Shown piece by piece: positions 16,286 to 24,404 of a DNA stretch of 35,977 nucleotides. The notes under the pieces were generated by a model. The model ran no database searches. It worked only from the letters and a program-made list of their open reading frames with translations, and had not been told where the DNA came from. The DNA comes from a virus, in IMG/VR virus record IMGVR_UViG_3300042924_005772, positions 1-35,977 of that record, one strand, 5' to 3'. The translations under genes and the position numbers were made by a program. The number at the start of each line of letters is the position of its first letter. Position 1 is the stretch's first letter.

Positions 16286-17129
16286 GCTCAACATAATGAA
16301 CGGGCTGACCTTTGGGACAGCCGATATGGTGATGGTCAAGGGAGATCGTGCCATCATCGGTGACGCCAAGTTTGGGTGGAATCCCGTCGAGGACGCCGAG
16401 AAGAATCTGCAGGGGTGGGCATATGCCATCGGTGTGATGGAGAAGTTTCCGAAGGTGATGATGGTCGATGTCGTTTTCGCACAGCCAAGACTTGATATGG
16501 TCAGCAAGGCGAGGTTCTTCCGCAACGCCGATCTGGAAAAGATGAAGCTTCGGGTGATGGCCGTGATCGCAAGAGCCAAGGATCACAAACCAGAAGATTT
16601 GCGACCCAGCGAATTCTCTTGTCTCTATTGCGGAGCCAAGGCAACCTGTACGGCCTTGCACAAAAAAGCCCTAATCATCTCGAGCAAGTTTGCCCCTCTG
16701 GCGGAGGATGGTGAGCTTATCGATCTCTACAACCCGTCACAACTGGCGACTCCAGAACTGCGTGGGAAGGCGGAGATTCTACGGAGAGTGCTCGAGCCGT
16801 GGTGTGAAAAGGTTCGCAAGGAAAATTTACGGTATGCCGTCGAGGAGGGGGAGGATATCCCCGGCTTCGAGGTCAAATCCAGGTCGGGTCGACGGACGGT
16901 GTCCGATTCGCAACTGACTTGGGAACTGGTCAAGGATCGGATGACTCCAGAGGAGTTTGCCGCCGTGACCGAAATATCCGTGGCACAACTTCTGAAGGCG
17001 TACTCCTCAAAGGCACCGAGAGGTTCCAAGGAGAAGCTCAAACAGGAGATCGAAGACAAACTCACCGAGGCAGGTGTTCTGCAGGGTGGGGATGAGATTC
17101 GATATTTACAAAGAATAAAGGAAAAATAA
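16263..17129 (+). CDS. C-terminal catalytic part of DUF2800-type nuclease
   Basis: This 288-residue frame holds the nuclease core: GLTFGTADMVMV, AIIGDAKFGWNPVED (Asp and Lys of the D-x-K type), LQGWAYAIG and FAQPRLD. FSCLYCGAKATCTAL, with three cysteines, may bind an iron-sulphur cluster together with the Cys of the N-terminal part. The ATG at 16263 has AGGAGG about nine bases upstream, inside the preceding frame, so separate translation is plausible. An in-frame TTG at 16257 also exists. In relatives both parts form one polypeptide that processes DNA ends in recombination. Confidence 0.8.
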   Translation: MTILRELKLNIMNGLTFGTADMVMVKGDRAIIGDAKFGWNPVEDAEKNLQGWAYAIGVMEKFPKVMMVDVVFAQPRLDMVSKARFFRNADLEKMKLRVMAVIARAKDHKPEDLRPSEFSCLYCGAKATCTALHKKALIISSKFAPLAEDGELIDLYNPSQLATPELRGKAEILRRVLEPWCEKVRKENLRYAVEEGEDIPGFEVKSRSGRRTVSDSQLTWELVKDRMTPEEFAAVTEISVAQLLKAYSSKAPRGSKEKLKQEIEDKLTEAGVLQGGDEIRYLQRIKEK

Positions 17130-17135
17130 TAAAAT

Positions 17136-17912
17136 ATGAAAACCTCATTCGCCAAACCGGCGAGCAAACCCGCAACGAAACCCGTGGCCACCGCCAAACC
17201 GGCTCCGCAAGAGGAAGCCGTCGAGGAGACATCCGAATCGACGCTTGCCGTCCGTGAGAGCTCGGAGGTGGCTATGCCGATCCAGGGTATGGACGGACAG
17301 ATTCAGGGGGAGTTCTCCCGCCGTGATCTGACCATCCCGAAACTGAATCTGGTCAACAAGACTGGCGAACTGTCCAACACGTTCCCCGCAGGAAGCTTCC
17401 TCTACAATCGTGAGGTTGTGATTGGCGACGGCAAGAAGCCGTGCCAGATCACGATCACCCGCATGGCGAAGTTCTACCTGCAGGATCTGCCCTACGGATC
17501 GGGCGAGATGCCGAAGAACTTCTCCACGCTGCGTGATGTCCGCGCGGCTGGCGGGGCTCTGGCCAACGACCCGGAAGCCGAGGAGGGCGTGGATCGCTAC
17601 TCCGAGGCGATGACCTGCATCGTTCTGGTCAAGTCCCCCGAAAAGAACCACGCCTTGTTCCCCTTTGAGTACAACGGGGAGTTCTACGCGTTGGCTCAGT
17701 GGTTGCTGACCAAGTCCGCCTACAAGCAGACTGGTCGCAAGCTGTTCACCGATTCCCAGCTGGCTCTGCGAGCCGGGGTCGACACGGCCAGCTACGAATT
17801 GACGTCCAGCATCCGCACGAACAGCCAGGGTTCCTGGTATGTTCCGGTGGTCAAGCTCGGTGCGAAACACGACGAGAAGTTCGTCGAGTTCGTCCGTAGC
17901 ATCACCAGCTAA
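17136..17912 (+). CDS. Conserved hypothetical, possible ssDNA-binding protein
   Basis: This 258-residue protein has a Lys/Ala/Pro-rich disordered N-terminus (to about 30) and an acidic linker. A globular domain follows, beginning RRDLTIPKLNLVNKTGELS. Its position between a recombination nuclease and the polymerase region, and a mixed beta-rich domain, fit a DNA-binding or annealing role. No OB-fold or RecT motif is clear, so this is only a suggestion. The purine-rich AAAGGA upstream is far from the ATG. Confidence 0.65.
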   Translation: MKTSFAKPASKPATKPVATAKPAPQEEAVEETSESTLAVRESSEVAMPIQGMDGQIQGEFSRRDLTIPKLNLVNKTGELSNTFPAGSFLYNREVVIGDGKKPCQITITRMAKFYLQDLPYGSGEMPKNFSTLRDVRAAGGALANDPEAEEGVDRYSEAMTCIVLVKSPEKNHALFPFEYNGEFYALAQWLLTKSAYKQTGRKLFTDSQLALRAGVDTASYELTSSIRTNSQGSWYVPVVKLGAKHDEKFVEFVRSITS

Positions 17913-17919
17913 GACGACA

Positions 17920-18291
17920 ATGGAAGTTCCCGCTCATGGTGCGCAGGGAGATCCTGCGACGGCTCCAAACGAAAGCCTCCAGGCCATAGAAACAAGCGAG
18001 GAACTTTTCTGCCCATCCGTTCAAGAAGTTGCGGATCTGGCGTGGCAAGTGGTGTCCAGAATTATGGGCAAGGGCTCGGACAAAAGCGTGTTTGGCCAGT
18101 GGTATCACACCGATTCCAGAAGGTACAACGCCGACCGAGCCATCAACCACATTTGCCAAGCTATGATGCAGATTGACGGCAACCGCAAGACTCCAGACGC
18201 AAACAACGAGGAGCCGATCGACCACTTGGAGAGGGCTTTGGTTCGGTCGGTCTTCCTCCTTTACAAAACAATTAAGGGGAAAACTCAATGA
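17920..18291 (+). CDS. Hypothetical protein (123 aa)
   Basis: The ATG at 17920 is preferred because the longer open frame upstream lies inside the preceding gene. The N-terminus is polar. The rest is helical with ADLAWQVVSRIMGKGS and IDHLERALVRSVFLLYK. The family is not recognised. It lies in the small-gene chain before the polymerase and shares ATGA with the next gene. Confidence 0.6.
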   Translation: MEVPAHGAQGDPATAPNESLQAIETSEELFCPSVQEVADLAWQVVSRIMGKGSDKSVFGQWYHTDSRRYNADRAINHICQAMMQIDGNRKTPDANNEEPIDHLERALVRSVFLLYKTIKGKTQ

Positions 18292-18569
18292 AGAAAACCA
18301 ACAAGAAATCGGTATCCGCCTGCGTGCTCAAGAAGGATGCGGAGGAGTTCCGCAAGCTCCCGAAGGATCTTGGGCAGATTATCCTAAAAGAGATACGGGA
18401 TGTGGATATGTGCGAGATGGTGATGGAAACGGATGACAAAACGGCAAAGCTTGTGGCCGACATCGGTCGGAAGCTGATCAAGGAGGACACGGAAGCCTTG
18501 TTCGGATATGCCGTTAGGAAGGCAATCGAGGACATTGTCAAGGAAAACGGAAGGCTGGGTCGCAAATGA
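18288..18569 (+). CDS. Hypothetical helical protein (93 aa)
   Basis: A charged, helical protein starting MKKTNKKSVSACVLKKDAEE. It overlaps its neighbours on both sides by ATGA. Alternating Lys/Glu helices suggest a small soluble adaptor. No known domain is recognised. Confidence 0.6.
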   Translation: MKKTNKKSVSACVLKKDAEEFRKLPKDLGQIILKEIRDVDMCEMVMETDDKTAKLVADIGRKLIKEDTEALFGYAVRKAIEDIVKENGRLGRK

Positions 18570-18748
18570 AGGAAATCGCAGACGGAATTTTCTTGTGGTG
18601 TTTCATCAAACTTGCCAGTCTCTGGTTCGGTGACGTTGCCTTCACCTCTTGTCCGAAAACGGATCGTGTGCAGACCATGATCTTTTCGTCGAGGGAAGGA
18701 ACCGTCGGAAAGATTTTTGAGTATATGCAAAAGGAGAACATCCTGTGA
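18566..18748 (+). CDS. Hypothetical small protein (60 aa)
   Basis: A short protein with a hydrophobic N-terminal segment (IFLWCFIKLASLWFG) and a polar remainder. It is coupled to the upstream gene by ATGA. The family is not recognised; peripheral membrane association is possible. Confidence 0.5.
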   Translation: MKEIADGIFLWCFIKLASLWFGDVAFTSCPKTDRVQTMIFSSREGTVGKIFEYMQKENIL

Positions 18749-18972
18749 TCAACCGAGAACTTGAAAGACTTCGTTCGTTTTACAACGGACTGACCGACAC
18801 GCTTGAGGTGTGCCAAAAAAGAATGGTGGAGACCAACGGGGTAATTGAAGGACTTGTCGGATTGTGCCAAGAACACCTTACGATGCTTTCAGACCTAGAG
18901 TATGAAAACGCAAAACTTCGACAAGAAAACAGAAACATAAAAACATATATGGAACAAAAAGGAGGAAACTAA
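18745..18972 (+). CDS. Small coiled-coil protein (75 aa)
   Basis: The start is GTG at 18745 with AAGGAG eight bases upstream. The protein has heptad-like Leu spacing and ends in ENAKLRQENRNIKTYMEQ, a clear coiled coil. It may oligomerise with a neighbour. No family is recognised. Confidence 0.55.
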   Translation: MINRELERLRSFYNGLTDTLEVCQKRMVETNGVIEGLVGLCQEHLTMLSDLEYENAKLRQENRNIKTYMEQKGGN

Positions 18973-18973
18973 A

Positions 18974-19198
18974 ATGCAGGAGTTCATTCTTGGTGTCATT
19001 GTGGGCATCTGCCTACATCACCTGTGGATCTGGTGGAAGCATCGGGTAACCTATACGACAACCAGCTACACAACCAATACGGGCAAGACGCATTATGTGA
19101 GTTACGCAATGCCGAAGCTCAACTTAAAGAACGTCAATGTCTGGCCGTTTAGGAAGGCGGAGGATGTCTTCGTCGGGAAGAAACGGAGGAAGAAATGA
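18974..19198 (+). CDS. Small membrane-anchored protein (74 aa)
   Basis: One N-terminal hydrophobic segment (FILGVIVGICLHHLWIWW) is followed by a Thr/Tyr-rich polar part and a basic C-terminus (GKKRRKK). This is a single-span membrane protein. GGAGG precedes the start. With the 39-residue membrane protein that follows, it could form a lysis or superinfection pair, but this is speculative. Confidence 0.5.
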   Translation: MQEFILGVIVGICLHHLWIWWKHRVTYTTTSYTTNTGKTHYVSYAMPKLNLKNVNVWPFRKAEDVFVGKKRRKK

Positions 19199-19314
19199 TC
19201 GAGGCGATCAAGTTTTTGTTCACGGCTGTCTTGGTCGTGTCCATCCTAACTGGGATCGTCTTCGTGTGCTGCTTCGGAGCTTGGTTCTTTGACAGGTGGA
19301 GGAAAGAGCGATGA
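19195..19314 (+). CDS. Tiny membrane protein (39 aa)
   Basis: It starts at an ATGA overlap with the gene before it and ends in an ATGA overlap with the gene after it. It is almost wholly a transmembrane helix (FTAVLVVSILTGIVFVCCFG) with a basic tail (DRWRKER). The coupling on both sides is the main evidence. Confidence 0.5.
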   Translation: MIEAIKFLFTAVLVVSILTGIVFVCCFGAWFFDRWRKER

Positions 19315-19481
19315 GGCATCTTGAGCAGACCATTGACCAGTTGGCTATGCGGGTTTCCGAACTGGAGGCTCGTCTGGACAAAATGGAGAGGGATTCGTAC
19401 TTCCAAAGATCGCTCTCTGAGCCTGTGGAAGTTATCGGATCGTGGCAAACAAGCGGAAATCTAGAGGAGAACAAAATATGA
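19311..19481 (+). CDS. Small coiled-coil protein (56 aa)
   Basis: The ATG at 19311 overlaps the previous stop. The N-terminal half is a coiled coil (TIDQLAMRVSELEARLDKME). A short polar tail follows. The family is not recognised. Confidence 0.5.
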   Translation: MRHLEQTIDQLAMRVSELEARLDKMERDSYFQRSLSEPVEVIGSWQTSGNLEENKI

Positions 19482-19687
19482 GCGTTGATGTGAGAATCCG
19501 TGCCTCCGAGGACACGGAAAACAAGAAATTGAAACTGGAGGTGCATGTCGATCGTTTTGGAGCTACGGAGCTAGAACTTGCCGTGGCCGAGAAGCTTTAC
19601 CGAAAGGCCGAGATCCTTGTGGAGGGTCTGGTCCAGGAGGTGGAGACCAAAACAGACGAGGAGCCTTCCCGAATTATCGTCCCGTAA
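19478..19687 (+). CDS. Small hypothetical protein (69 aa)
   Basis: The ATG at 19478 is supported by GAGGAG about eight bases upstream and overlaps the preceding stop. The protein starts with a beta strand (SVDVRIRAS) and ends with a helix and an acidic tail. Its stop overlaps the DNA polymerase start (TAATG), so it may set polymerase translation. Confidence 0.55.
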   Translation: MSVDVRIRASEDTENKKLKLEVHVDRFGATELELAVAEKLYRKAEILVEGLVQEVETKTDEEPSRIIVP

Positions 19688-21444
19688 TGTACGCCATTGA
19701 TTTCGAGACGACCTACTCGTCCGATGTAAACATCGACAAGTTGGGGCAATGGCATTACCTTCGGCATCCGACGACTGACCCGTATCTGGTGTCCATTGTT
19801 GGACCAGATATGGAATATGTGGGGAGACCAGAAAAGGCTCCCTGGGACAAGATCGACGGGAAGCATTGGGTGGCGCACAACTACTCCTTCGACGGAGCAG
19901 TGATGGATGTTCTCCGTGAGAAGGGGATCACCCAAGCCAAGCCGTCCAAATTCACCTGCACGGCAAACTTGTCGGTGTTTATGGGGGCACCGAGAAACTT
20001 GGGGGGAGCATCCAAGGAACTACTTGGAGTTTCCGTGGACAAAGACCCAAGAGCCTTTATGAAGGGCAAGACCTGGGATGAGGTCGTCGCTTTGGGCAAG
20101 GCTTCCGAGATTGAGCAGTATGCGCTCAACGACTCGAAACACTGCCTTGACCTGGCGAAGACATTCCTAGGGCGGATGCCAGAGACGGAACAAAGGCTGT
20201 CCAGACAGACGATCAAGATGGGGTGGCGTGGCTTCAATGTGGACAAGGAGCTAGTCGACAAGGGGCTCAACAAGCTTGATTGGATCCGCATCCAAGCCAA
20301 CCAGAAGCTGCCGTGGGCGGACGACGATCACACGGGCGATGTGCTTAAAGTGACCGAACTGGCGAAAGCTTGCCGTGAGGCCGGAATTCCTGTTCCTCCG
20401 TCGACATCCGAAGACGACCCGGCGTGCATTCGATGGGAAGATGAATTTGGGGACAAGTATCCTTGGGTGGGAGCGATGCGGGATTGGCGCAAGTCCAATA
20501 TGCTTTTCACAAAGCTTGAGCTTCTCTGGAAGCGTCGTCGTCCAGACGGAACTGTGCCTTACGGACTAAAGTACTTCGGTGCCCAGACGGGTCGTTGGTC
20601 TGGGGAATCAAGATTCAATTTCCAGAATTTACCCAAGGGAGATGTGCACGGAGTCGATCTCAGGGCCTGCATTGTACCCAGGGCGGGGAAGAAATTTATC
20701 ATCTCCGATTTGGCACAGATTGAGCCAAGGGTTCTAGCTTGGCTCTGCGGAGACGAGGATTTGTTGTGCGCCATCCGAAGCGGTTACGGAATCTACGAGG
20801 CGTTCGCTGTTGCCGCTGGGTTATGGAAAGGCAAGAAGGGTACGCTCAAGAAGGGCGACCCGGCCAAGTACGCTCTGGCCAAAGCGCAGGTGCTAGGGCT
20901 TGGCTACGGGTGCGGATACAAGAAATTCGTGCTGGTCGCCAAGATGATGGCTGGGCTCGAACTGGACGAGGAAAAATCCAGGACAATCGTGGAAGGCTAC
21001 CGCCGCAAGAACCACAAGGTCGTGGCTTTGTGGAACAAGCTTGAGAGAACATTCAAGGAGTCCCAAGGCGAAGACTGCCACATCGAGCTTCCGTCTGGCA
21101 GGGCTCAGAAATACTTCGGTATTACCAGCCAGATGGGTCTCCACGGGAAGCCCGACTGGAGGGCTGGGGTAAATATGGGTGGACCCAAGTTTCCGTTCTG
21201 GGGCGGGAAGCTGTGCGAGAACTTGGTGCAGGCGACGGCTCGGGATGTGTTTGGCGAGTGTCTGCTCCGTCTGGAAGATGCGGGGCTTGACATCCTCGCC
21301 CATGTCCACGACGAAGTAATTTTAGAGGTGGACAAAGATGTCACTTGCGACGATGTTAATAGGCTTATGGCAGTCACCCCAGAATGGCTTGAAGGATGTC
21401 CGATTGAGGCCGAAAGCCAGGATGCGGAGTGTTACAAGAAATGA
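19687..21444 (+). CDS. polA: Family A DNA polymerase with 3'-5' exonuclease
   Basis: This 585-residue replicative polymerase has an N-terminal proofreading domain (Asp5 and Glu7 in AIDFETTY; AHNYSFDG; YALNDSKHCLDLA) and a polymerase domain. Motif A is ISDLAQIEPRVLAWL (Asp341), with Pro where E. coli has Leu after Ile-Glu. Motif B is ALAKAQVLGLGYG with Lys399 and Tyr407; the usual Arg754 position is Tyr395 and the Phe762 position is Leu403. Motif C is HVHDEVILEV (Asp542). No 5' nuclease domain is present, as in most phage enzymes. It copies the phage genome with the primase-helicase downstream. Confidence 0.95.
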   Translation: MYAIDFETTYSSDVNIDKLGQWHYLRHPTTDPYLVSIVGPDMEYVGRPEKAPWDKIDGKHWVAHNYSFDGAVMDVLREKGITQAKPSKFTCTANLSVFMGAPRNLGGASKELLGVSVDKDPRAFMKGKTWDEVVALGKASEIEQYALNDSKHCLDLAKTFLGRMPETEQRLSRQTIKMGWRGFNVDKELVDKGLNKLDWIRIQANQKLPWADDDHTGDVLKVTELAKACREAGIPVPPSTSEDDPACIRWEDEFGDKYPWVGAMRDWRKSNMLFTKLELLWKRRRPDGTVPYGLKYFGAQTGRWSGESRFNFQNLPKGDVHGVDLRACIVPRAGKKFIISDLAQIEPRVLAWLCGDEDLLCAIRSGYGIYEAFAVAAGLWKGKKGTLKKGDPAKYALAKAQVLGLGYGCGYKKFVLVAKMMAGLELDEEKSRTIVEGYRRKNHKVVALWNKLERTFKESQGEDCHIELPSGRAQKYFGITSQMGLHGKPDWRAGVNMGGPKFPFWGGKLCENLVQATARDVFGECLLRLEDAGLDILAHVHDEVILEVDKDVTCDDVNRLMAVTPEWLEGCPIEAESQDAECYKK

Positions 21445-21638
21445 AAAACAAGCCTCATTTCAACCCGACTTTTGGAAGATGGAAAACCGCACCTTACGGA
21501 AGGAACCCCAATGAAAGAACCCAAATGGAGAAAGTGTCTGAAATGTGGAAAGCGTTTTACCGAAGAGTCTCTGCTCTGCTCGGCCTGCGATGCAAAGCCA
21601 ACAAAAATAAAAAAGCTAAGAGCCAAAAGAAAAAGTAA
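21441..21638 (+). CDS. Possible overlapping frame after polymerase
   Basis: This 65-residue frame starts with an ATGA overlap to the polymerase stop. Its N-terminus (MKNKPHFNPTFGRWKTAPYG) looks protein-like. Its second half is the shifted reading of the zinc-ribbon gene at 21511-21642 and is Lys-rich filler. Either it is a real overlapping gene or only its start is used to carry ribosomes to the zinc-ribbon start. Confidence 0.3.
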   Translation: MKNKPHFNPTFGRWKTAPYGRNPNERTQMEKVSEMWKAFYRRVSALLGLRCKANKNKKAKSQKKK

Positions 21639-21642
21639 ATGA
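21511..21642 (+). CDS. Small zinc-ribbon protein (43 aa)
   Basis: The frame encodes KCLKCGKRFTEESLLCSACD followed by a basic tail. That is two CxxC pairs 12 residues apart, a clean zinc-ribbon spacing. AAGGAA precedes the ATG, and the stop overlaps the next start as ATGA. It lies entirely within most of the alternative frame 21441-21638, and the Cys pattern makes this frame the better gene. Probable role: DNA, RNA or protein binding in the replication module. Confidence 0.65.
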   Translation: MKEPKWRKCLKCGKRFTEESLLCSACDAKPTKIKKLRAKRKSK

Positions 21643-22232
21643 GGCACGCCGCCGACATCCCAAACCACCAGTATCTCTGGGTGGACAAGTCAGTCTTGAG
21701 CCGTGGCGAAGTCACGGGCTGGGAAGAGGCGGTGTGGTTTGGGCTCACGTCAGTCCCACATCGGGCTTGGGGCTGCACGCTGATGCTCAAATGTGGTGCG
21801 ATCTATCGTGGAACTCCGCTGTCCGCTCTGGCCTTGAACGAGGTTGGTAAGGAGCAAAACTGGACGATCGGGGATGCCCAGAGGTGGGATTGTTTCGGGT
21901 ATGATTTCCAGCCGATCCGTTACGCCTATCTTCGGGAACTGGATTGCGATGTCTGGCTGGCCAAGCGTGGCCACTGGATGCGTGGGCATTACTTGTTCAC
22001 AGCGGAGCCTTACGAGGATTCGTATTCGCTTGAGCCGTCCCAGACCAAAAGCCACCATTTCATCGCACTATGCAACGGAAGAATCACCTGCGTGCCGGGT
22101 AACAATGTGATCTGGCGCGAGAGCAGCTTTACGAAGCCGGACGGTAAGCCTGACTGGTTGAGGGTACAAACCGAGACTTGGCACGCTGAAGAGCCCGGAT
22201 TCGACCATATAACAACGGAGGAGTCGGCGTGA
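21639..22232 (+). CDS. Hypothetical protein (197 aa)
   Basis: A soluble protein rich in Trp, Tyr and His (for example WGCTLMLKCGAIYRG and LAKRGHWMRGHYLFT), with alternating beta strands. No catalytic pattern is evident to me. It is coupled to its neighbours by ATGA and GTGA overlaps, between polymerase and primase-helicase, so a replication or nucleotide role is possible. Confidence 0.65.
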   Translation: MRHAADIPNHQYLWVDKSVLSRGEVTGWEEAVWFGLTSVPHRAWGCTLMLKCGAIYRGTPLSALALNEVGKEQNWTIGDAQRWDCFGYDFQPIRYAYLRELDCDVWLAKRGHWMRGHYLFTAEPYEDSYSLEPSQTKSHHFIALCNGRITCVPGNNVIWRESSFTKPDGKPDWLRVQTETWHAEEPGFDHITTEESA

Positions 22233-24394
22233 AAACAAATCTATTCAAAATACCAAATCTAAAATCAAGAAATGCGGAGCCCGTCAAGCCGTGGGAGACT
22301 TCTGTCGTAGTCCCGAGCTTCGGGGCGAAGGAAGAGTTTCGACGCTGGTGCGAAGCCGACACGACGGACGGGGTGTTCGTCTCGGCGTTTGAGGGGATCA
22401 ATCCACATGTCCGTGTTAGCAAGTCCAACGATCCGTATCGGATGCACGGGCTGATTGCGGATTACGACACCTCCATATCGGACGAGCAGCTGCTGGAAGG
22501 TCTGGCTCGTGGGTCGAAGCCGGGTTTCAAGCCGATGTTTGCCCACAAGACTTTCAGTTCCGGGGCAAGGGTGATCTGGATGTTTGAGGAACCGATTTAT
22601 GTTCTGCCGGGGGTGCTCAAGGAGTTTATCGGCCTGCTGGTCAAGGAGACCAAGGCCAAGCAGATCTTCCCAGGGTTGGACGAAGTCGTCACCAAGCCAG
22701 ACCAGTACTACGCTTGGTTCCCAGGCGCAGTCAAATTTGCCGACCAGCCTATCCGAACAGAGGCCGTCCACTCCATCCTTTCCGAGGCCGTGCAGAAGGC
22801 CAAGCGGTACAACGGCGAGGGTGCCGTGGAGATCCCGCTGGATCGGGTGTTCCAGAAGTTGCAGGAGACTTTCCCCGGTCGCTGGGTCGGACCGTTTGAG
22901 GAGGGGATGCGTGGACCGCTTTTCTGGGTCGACGACGGGGTGGATCGGACGGGAGCACAGGTCACCAAGACGGGTATGATCTCGTATTCGACACGAAGCC
23001 CGAAAGGCTTTATGTCGTGGGCGGATCTGTTCGGTGCGGCTTGGGTCAAGGAGTACCAGGAAGATCGTTACGGCGGACCGATGGGTACCTTCTGGTTTGA
23101 TGGCAAGTTTTACTGGAAGAAGGATCTTGAGGGATACTGGCGTAACTCTGGGAAAGACGACACCCGCCACGACATCGTCGGGACATTCGGGCTATCCAGC
23201 GCACCCGATGCTCGGGGATCTTTGTCCGAGGCGGATGAATCGATGCGCCGTATCCGTGAGTCTCGGGTTATCCAAGGAGCAATGCCAGCGTTGTTCGATC
23301 CACGTGACATCACGGTCCAGGACGGCAAGCGGATGCTCAATATCTCCCGCACCAAGATTATCCAGCCAGCCGATGGCAAACACGAGTGGGGACAGGACTT
23401 TCCTTGGCTTGCCAAGTTCTTCGACACCGCCGTTGACCCGCACGAATCGTTGCCGTTCCTACTTGGCTGGCTCAAGCACTTCTACTGCTCGGCTTTGAAG
23501 GGGGTACTGCGCCCAGGGCAAGCCGTCTTCATCGCCGGCAATGTGGGATTGGGCAAGACTTTCTTTGGAACGGAGATTGTGGCCAAGCTGATGGGTGGAG
23601 GAGCCAACGCCTCCGATTACCTAGTCCACGGATCGCAATTCAACGCCGAGCTATTCGAGGTGGCGGTCTGGAATGTCGATGACGCAAGCTCGGCTGACTC
23701 CGCTGAAGCCCATCGCCACTACAGTCGGATGATCAAGCAGGGCGTGGCCAACACCCGCCACGCTTACCACAGGAAGTTCCTCGACCAGGTCACCCTTGAT
23801 TGGCGTGGCCGCATCATCCAGACGCTCAACGACGACCCCGAATCCGTACAAGCCGTGCCCCATACCGACGGCAGTATTCTGGACAAGATCAGCCTGTTCA
23901 AGTTCAAGAGCCACGAGATGTTCCGCAAGATTGACCGGGACGAGATTCCCGCAATGCTGGCAAGGGAACTGCCTCACTTCGCCGCTTGGCTTCGGGATTG
24001 GGTTGTGCCTGAACATGTGGTCGGTGATGAAAGGTACGGTGTCAAATCCTACCACCATCCCTTGCTTCTGGCCGAATCCAAGGCATCATCCAGCGTGCAC
24101 AGCTTCCTGGAGTTTCTTGAGGTGTTCCTGTTCCAGTATAAACACGATCACCCGACAAGCACTCACTGGAAGGGATCTGCGATCGAGCTTCTCTTGGCCT
24201 TCCAGAACGACGCCAAGCTGTCGACGAGCATGCGGATGTTCGTCCCCAACTCCAGGGCTCTGGGCAGGATGCTGGCCAGCCTATCGGCAATGGAGGGCTC
24301 CAGGGTCAAGCGTCTTCTTCTGCTCAACGGGATCACCCAGTGGAAGATTGAGCTGCCCAAGGACAAGCCCTTGACAGAGTCAGAACACGATTAG
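22229..24394 (+). CDS. Primase-polymerase/helicase fusion
   Basis: This 721-residue protein combines an archaeo-eukaryotic-type primase-like N-terminus and a superfamily 3-type helicase C-terminus (DUF5906/D5-like). In the primase part LIADYD (Asp78, Asp80) is the likely metal site, followed by SSGARVIWMFEEPI. In the helicase part Walker A is AGNVGLGKT (Lys443). AVWNVDDASS serves as Walker B, followed by GRIIQTLNDDPES as the sensor region. It would unwind and prime phage DNA for the family A polymerase. The start is GTG at 22229, overlapping the previous stop, with GGAGGAG upstream. Confidence 0.85.
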   Translation: MKTNLFKIPNLKSRNAEPVKPWETSVVVPSFGAKEEFRRWCEADTTDGVFVSAFEGINPHVRVSKSNDPYRMHGLIADYDTSISDEQLLEGLARGSKPGFKPMFAHKTFSSGARVIWMFEEPIYVLPGVLKEFIGLLVKETKAKQIFPGLDEVVTKPDQYYAWFPGAVKFADQPIRTEAVHSILSEAVQKAKRYNGEGAVEIPLDRVFQKLQETFPGRWVGPFEEGMRGPLFWVDDGVDRTGAQVTKTGMISYSTRSPKGFMSWADLFGAAWVKEYQEDRYGGPMGTFWFDGKFYWKKDLEGYWRNSGKDDTRHDIVGTFGLSSAPDARGSLSEADESMRRIRESRVIQGAMPALFDPRDITVQDGKRMLNISRTKIIQPADGKHEWGQDFPWLAKFFDTAVDPHESLPFLLGWLKHFYCSALKGVLRPGQAVFIAGNVGLGKTFFGTEIVAKLMGGGANASDYLVHGSQFNAELFEVAVWNVDDASSADSAEAHRHYSRMIKQGVANTRHAYHRKFLDQVTLDWRGRIIQTLNDDPESVQAVPHTDGSILDKISLFKFKSHEMFRKIDRDEIPAMLARELPHFAAWLRDWVVPEHVVGDERYGVKSYHHPLLLAESKASSSVHSFLEFLEVFLFQYKHDHPTSTHWKGSAIELLLAFQNDAKLSTSMRMFVPNSRALGRMLASLSAMEGSRVKRLLLLNGITQWKIELPKDKPLTESEHD

Positions 24395-24397
24395 ACT
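24371..24397 (+). promoter_or_regulatory. Promoter for the 24405-25979 cassette
   Basis: A perfect TTGACA (24371-24376), a 15-base spacer and TAGACT (24392-24397) lie at the 3' end of the primase gene. The -10 box ends seven bases before the ATG at 24405, and no ribosome binding site is visible, so the transcript would be leaderless. It would let the virion-like genes be expressed apart from replication genes. Confidence 0.5.
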
Positions 24398-24404
24398 TGA
24401 AGCT

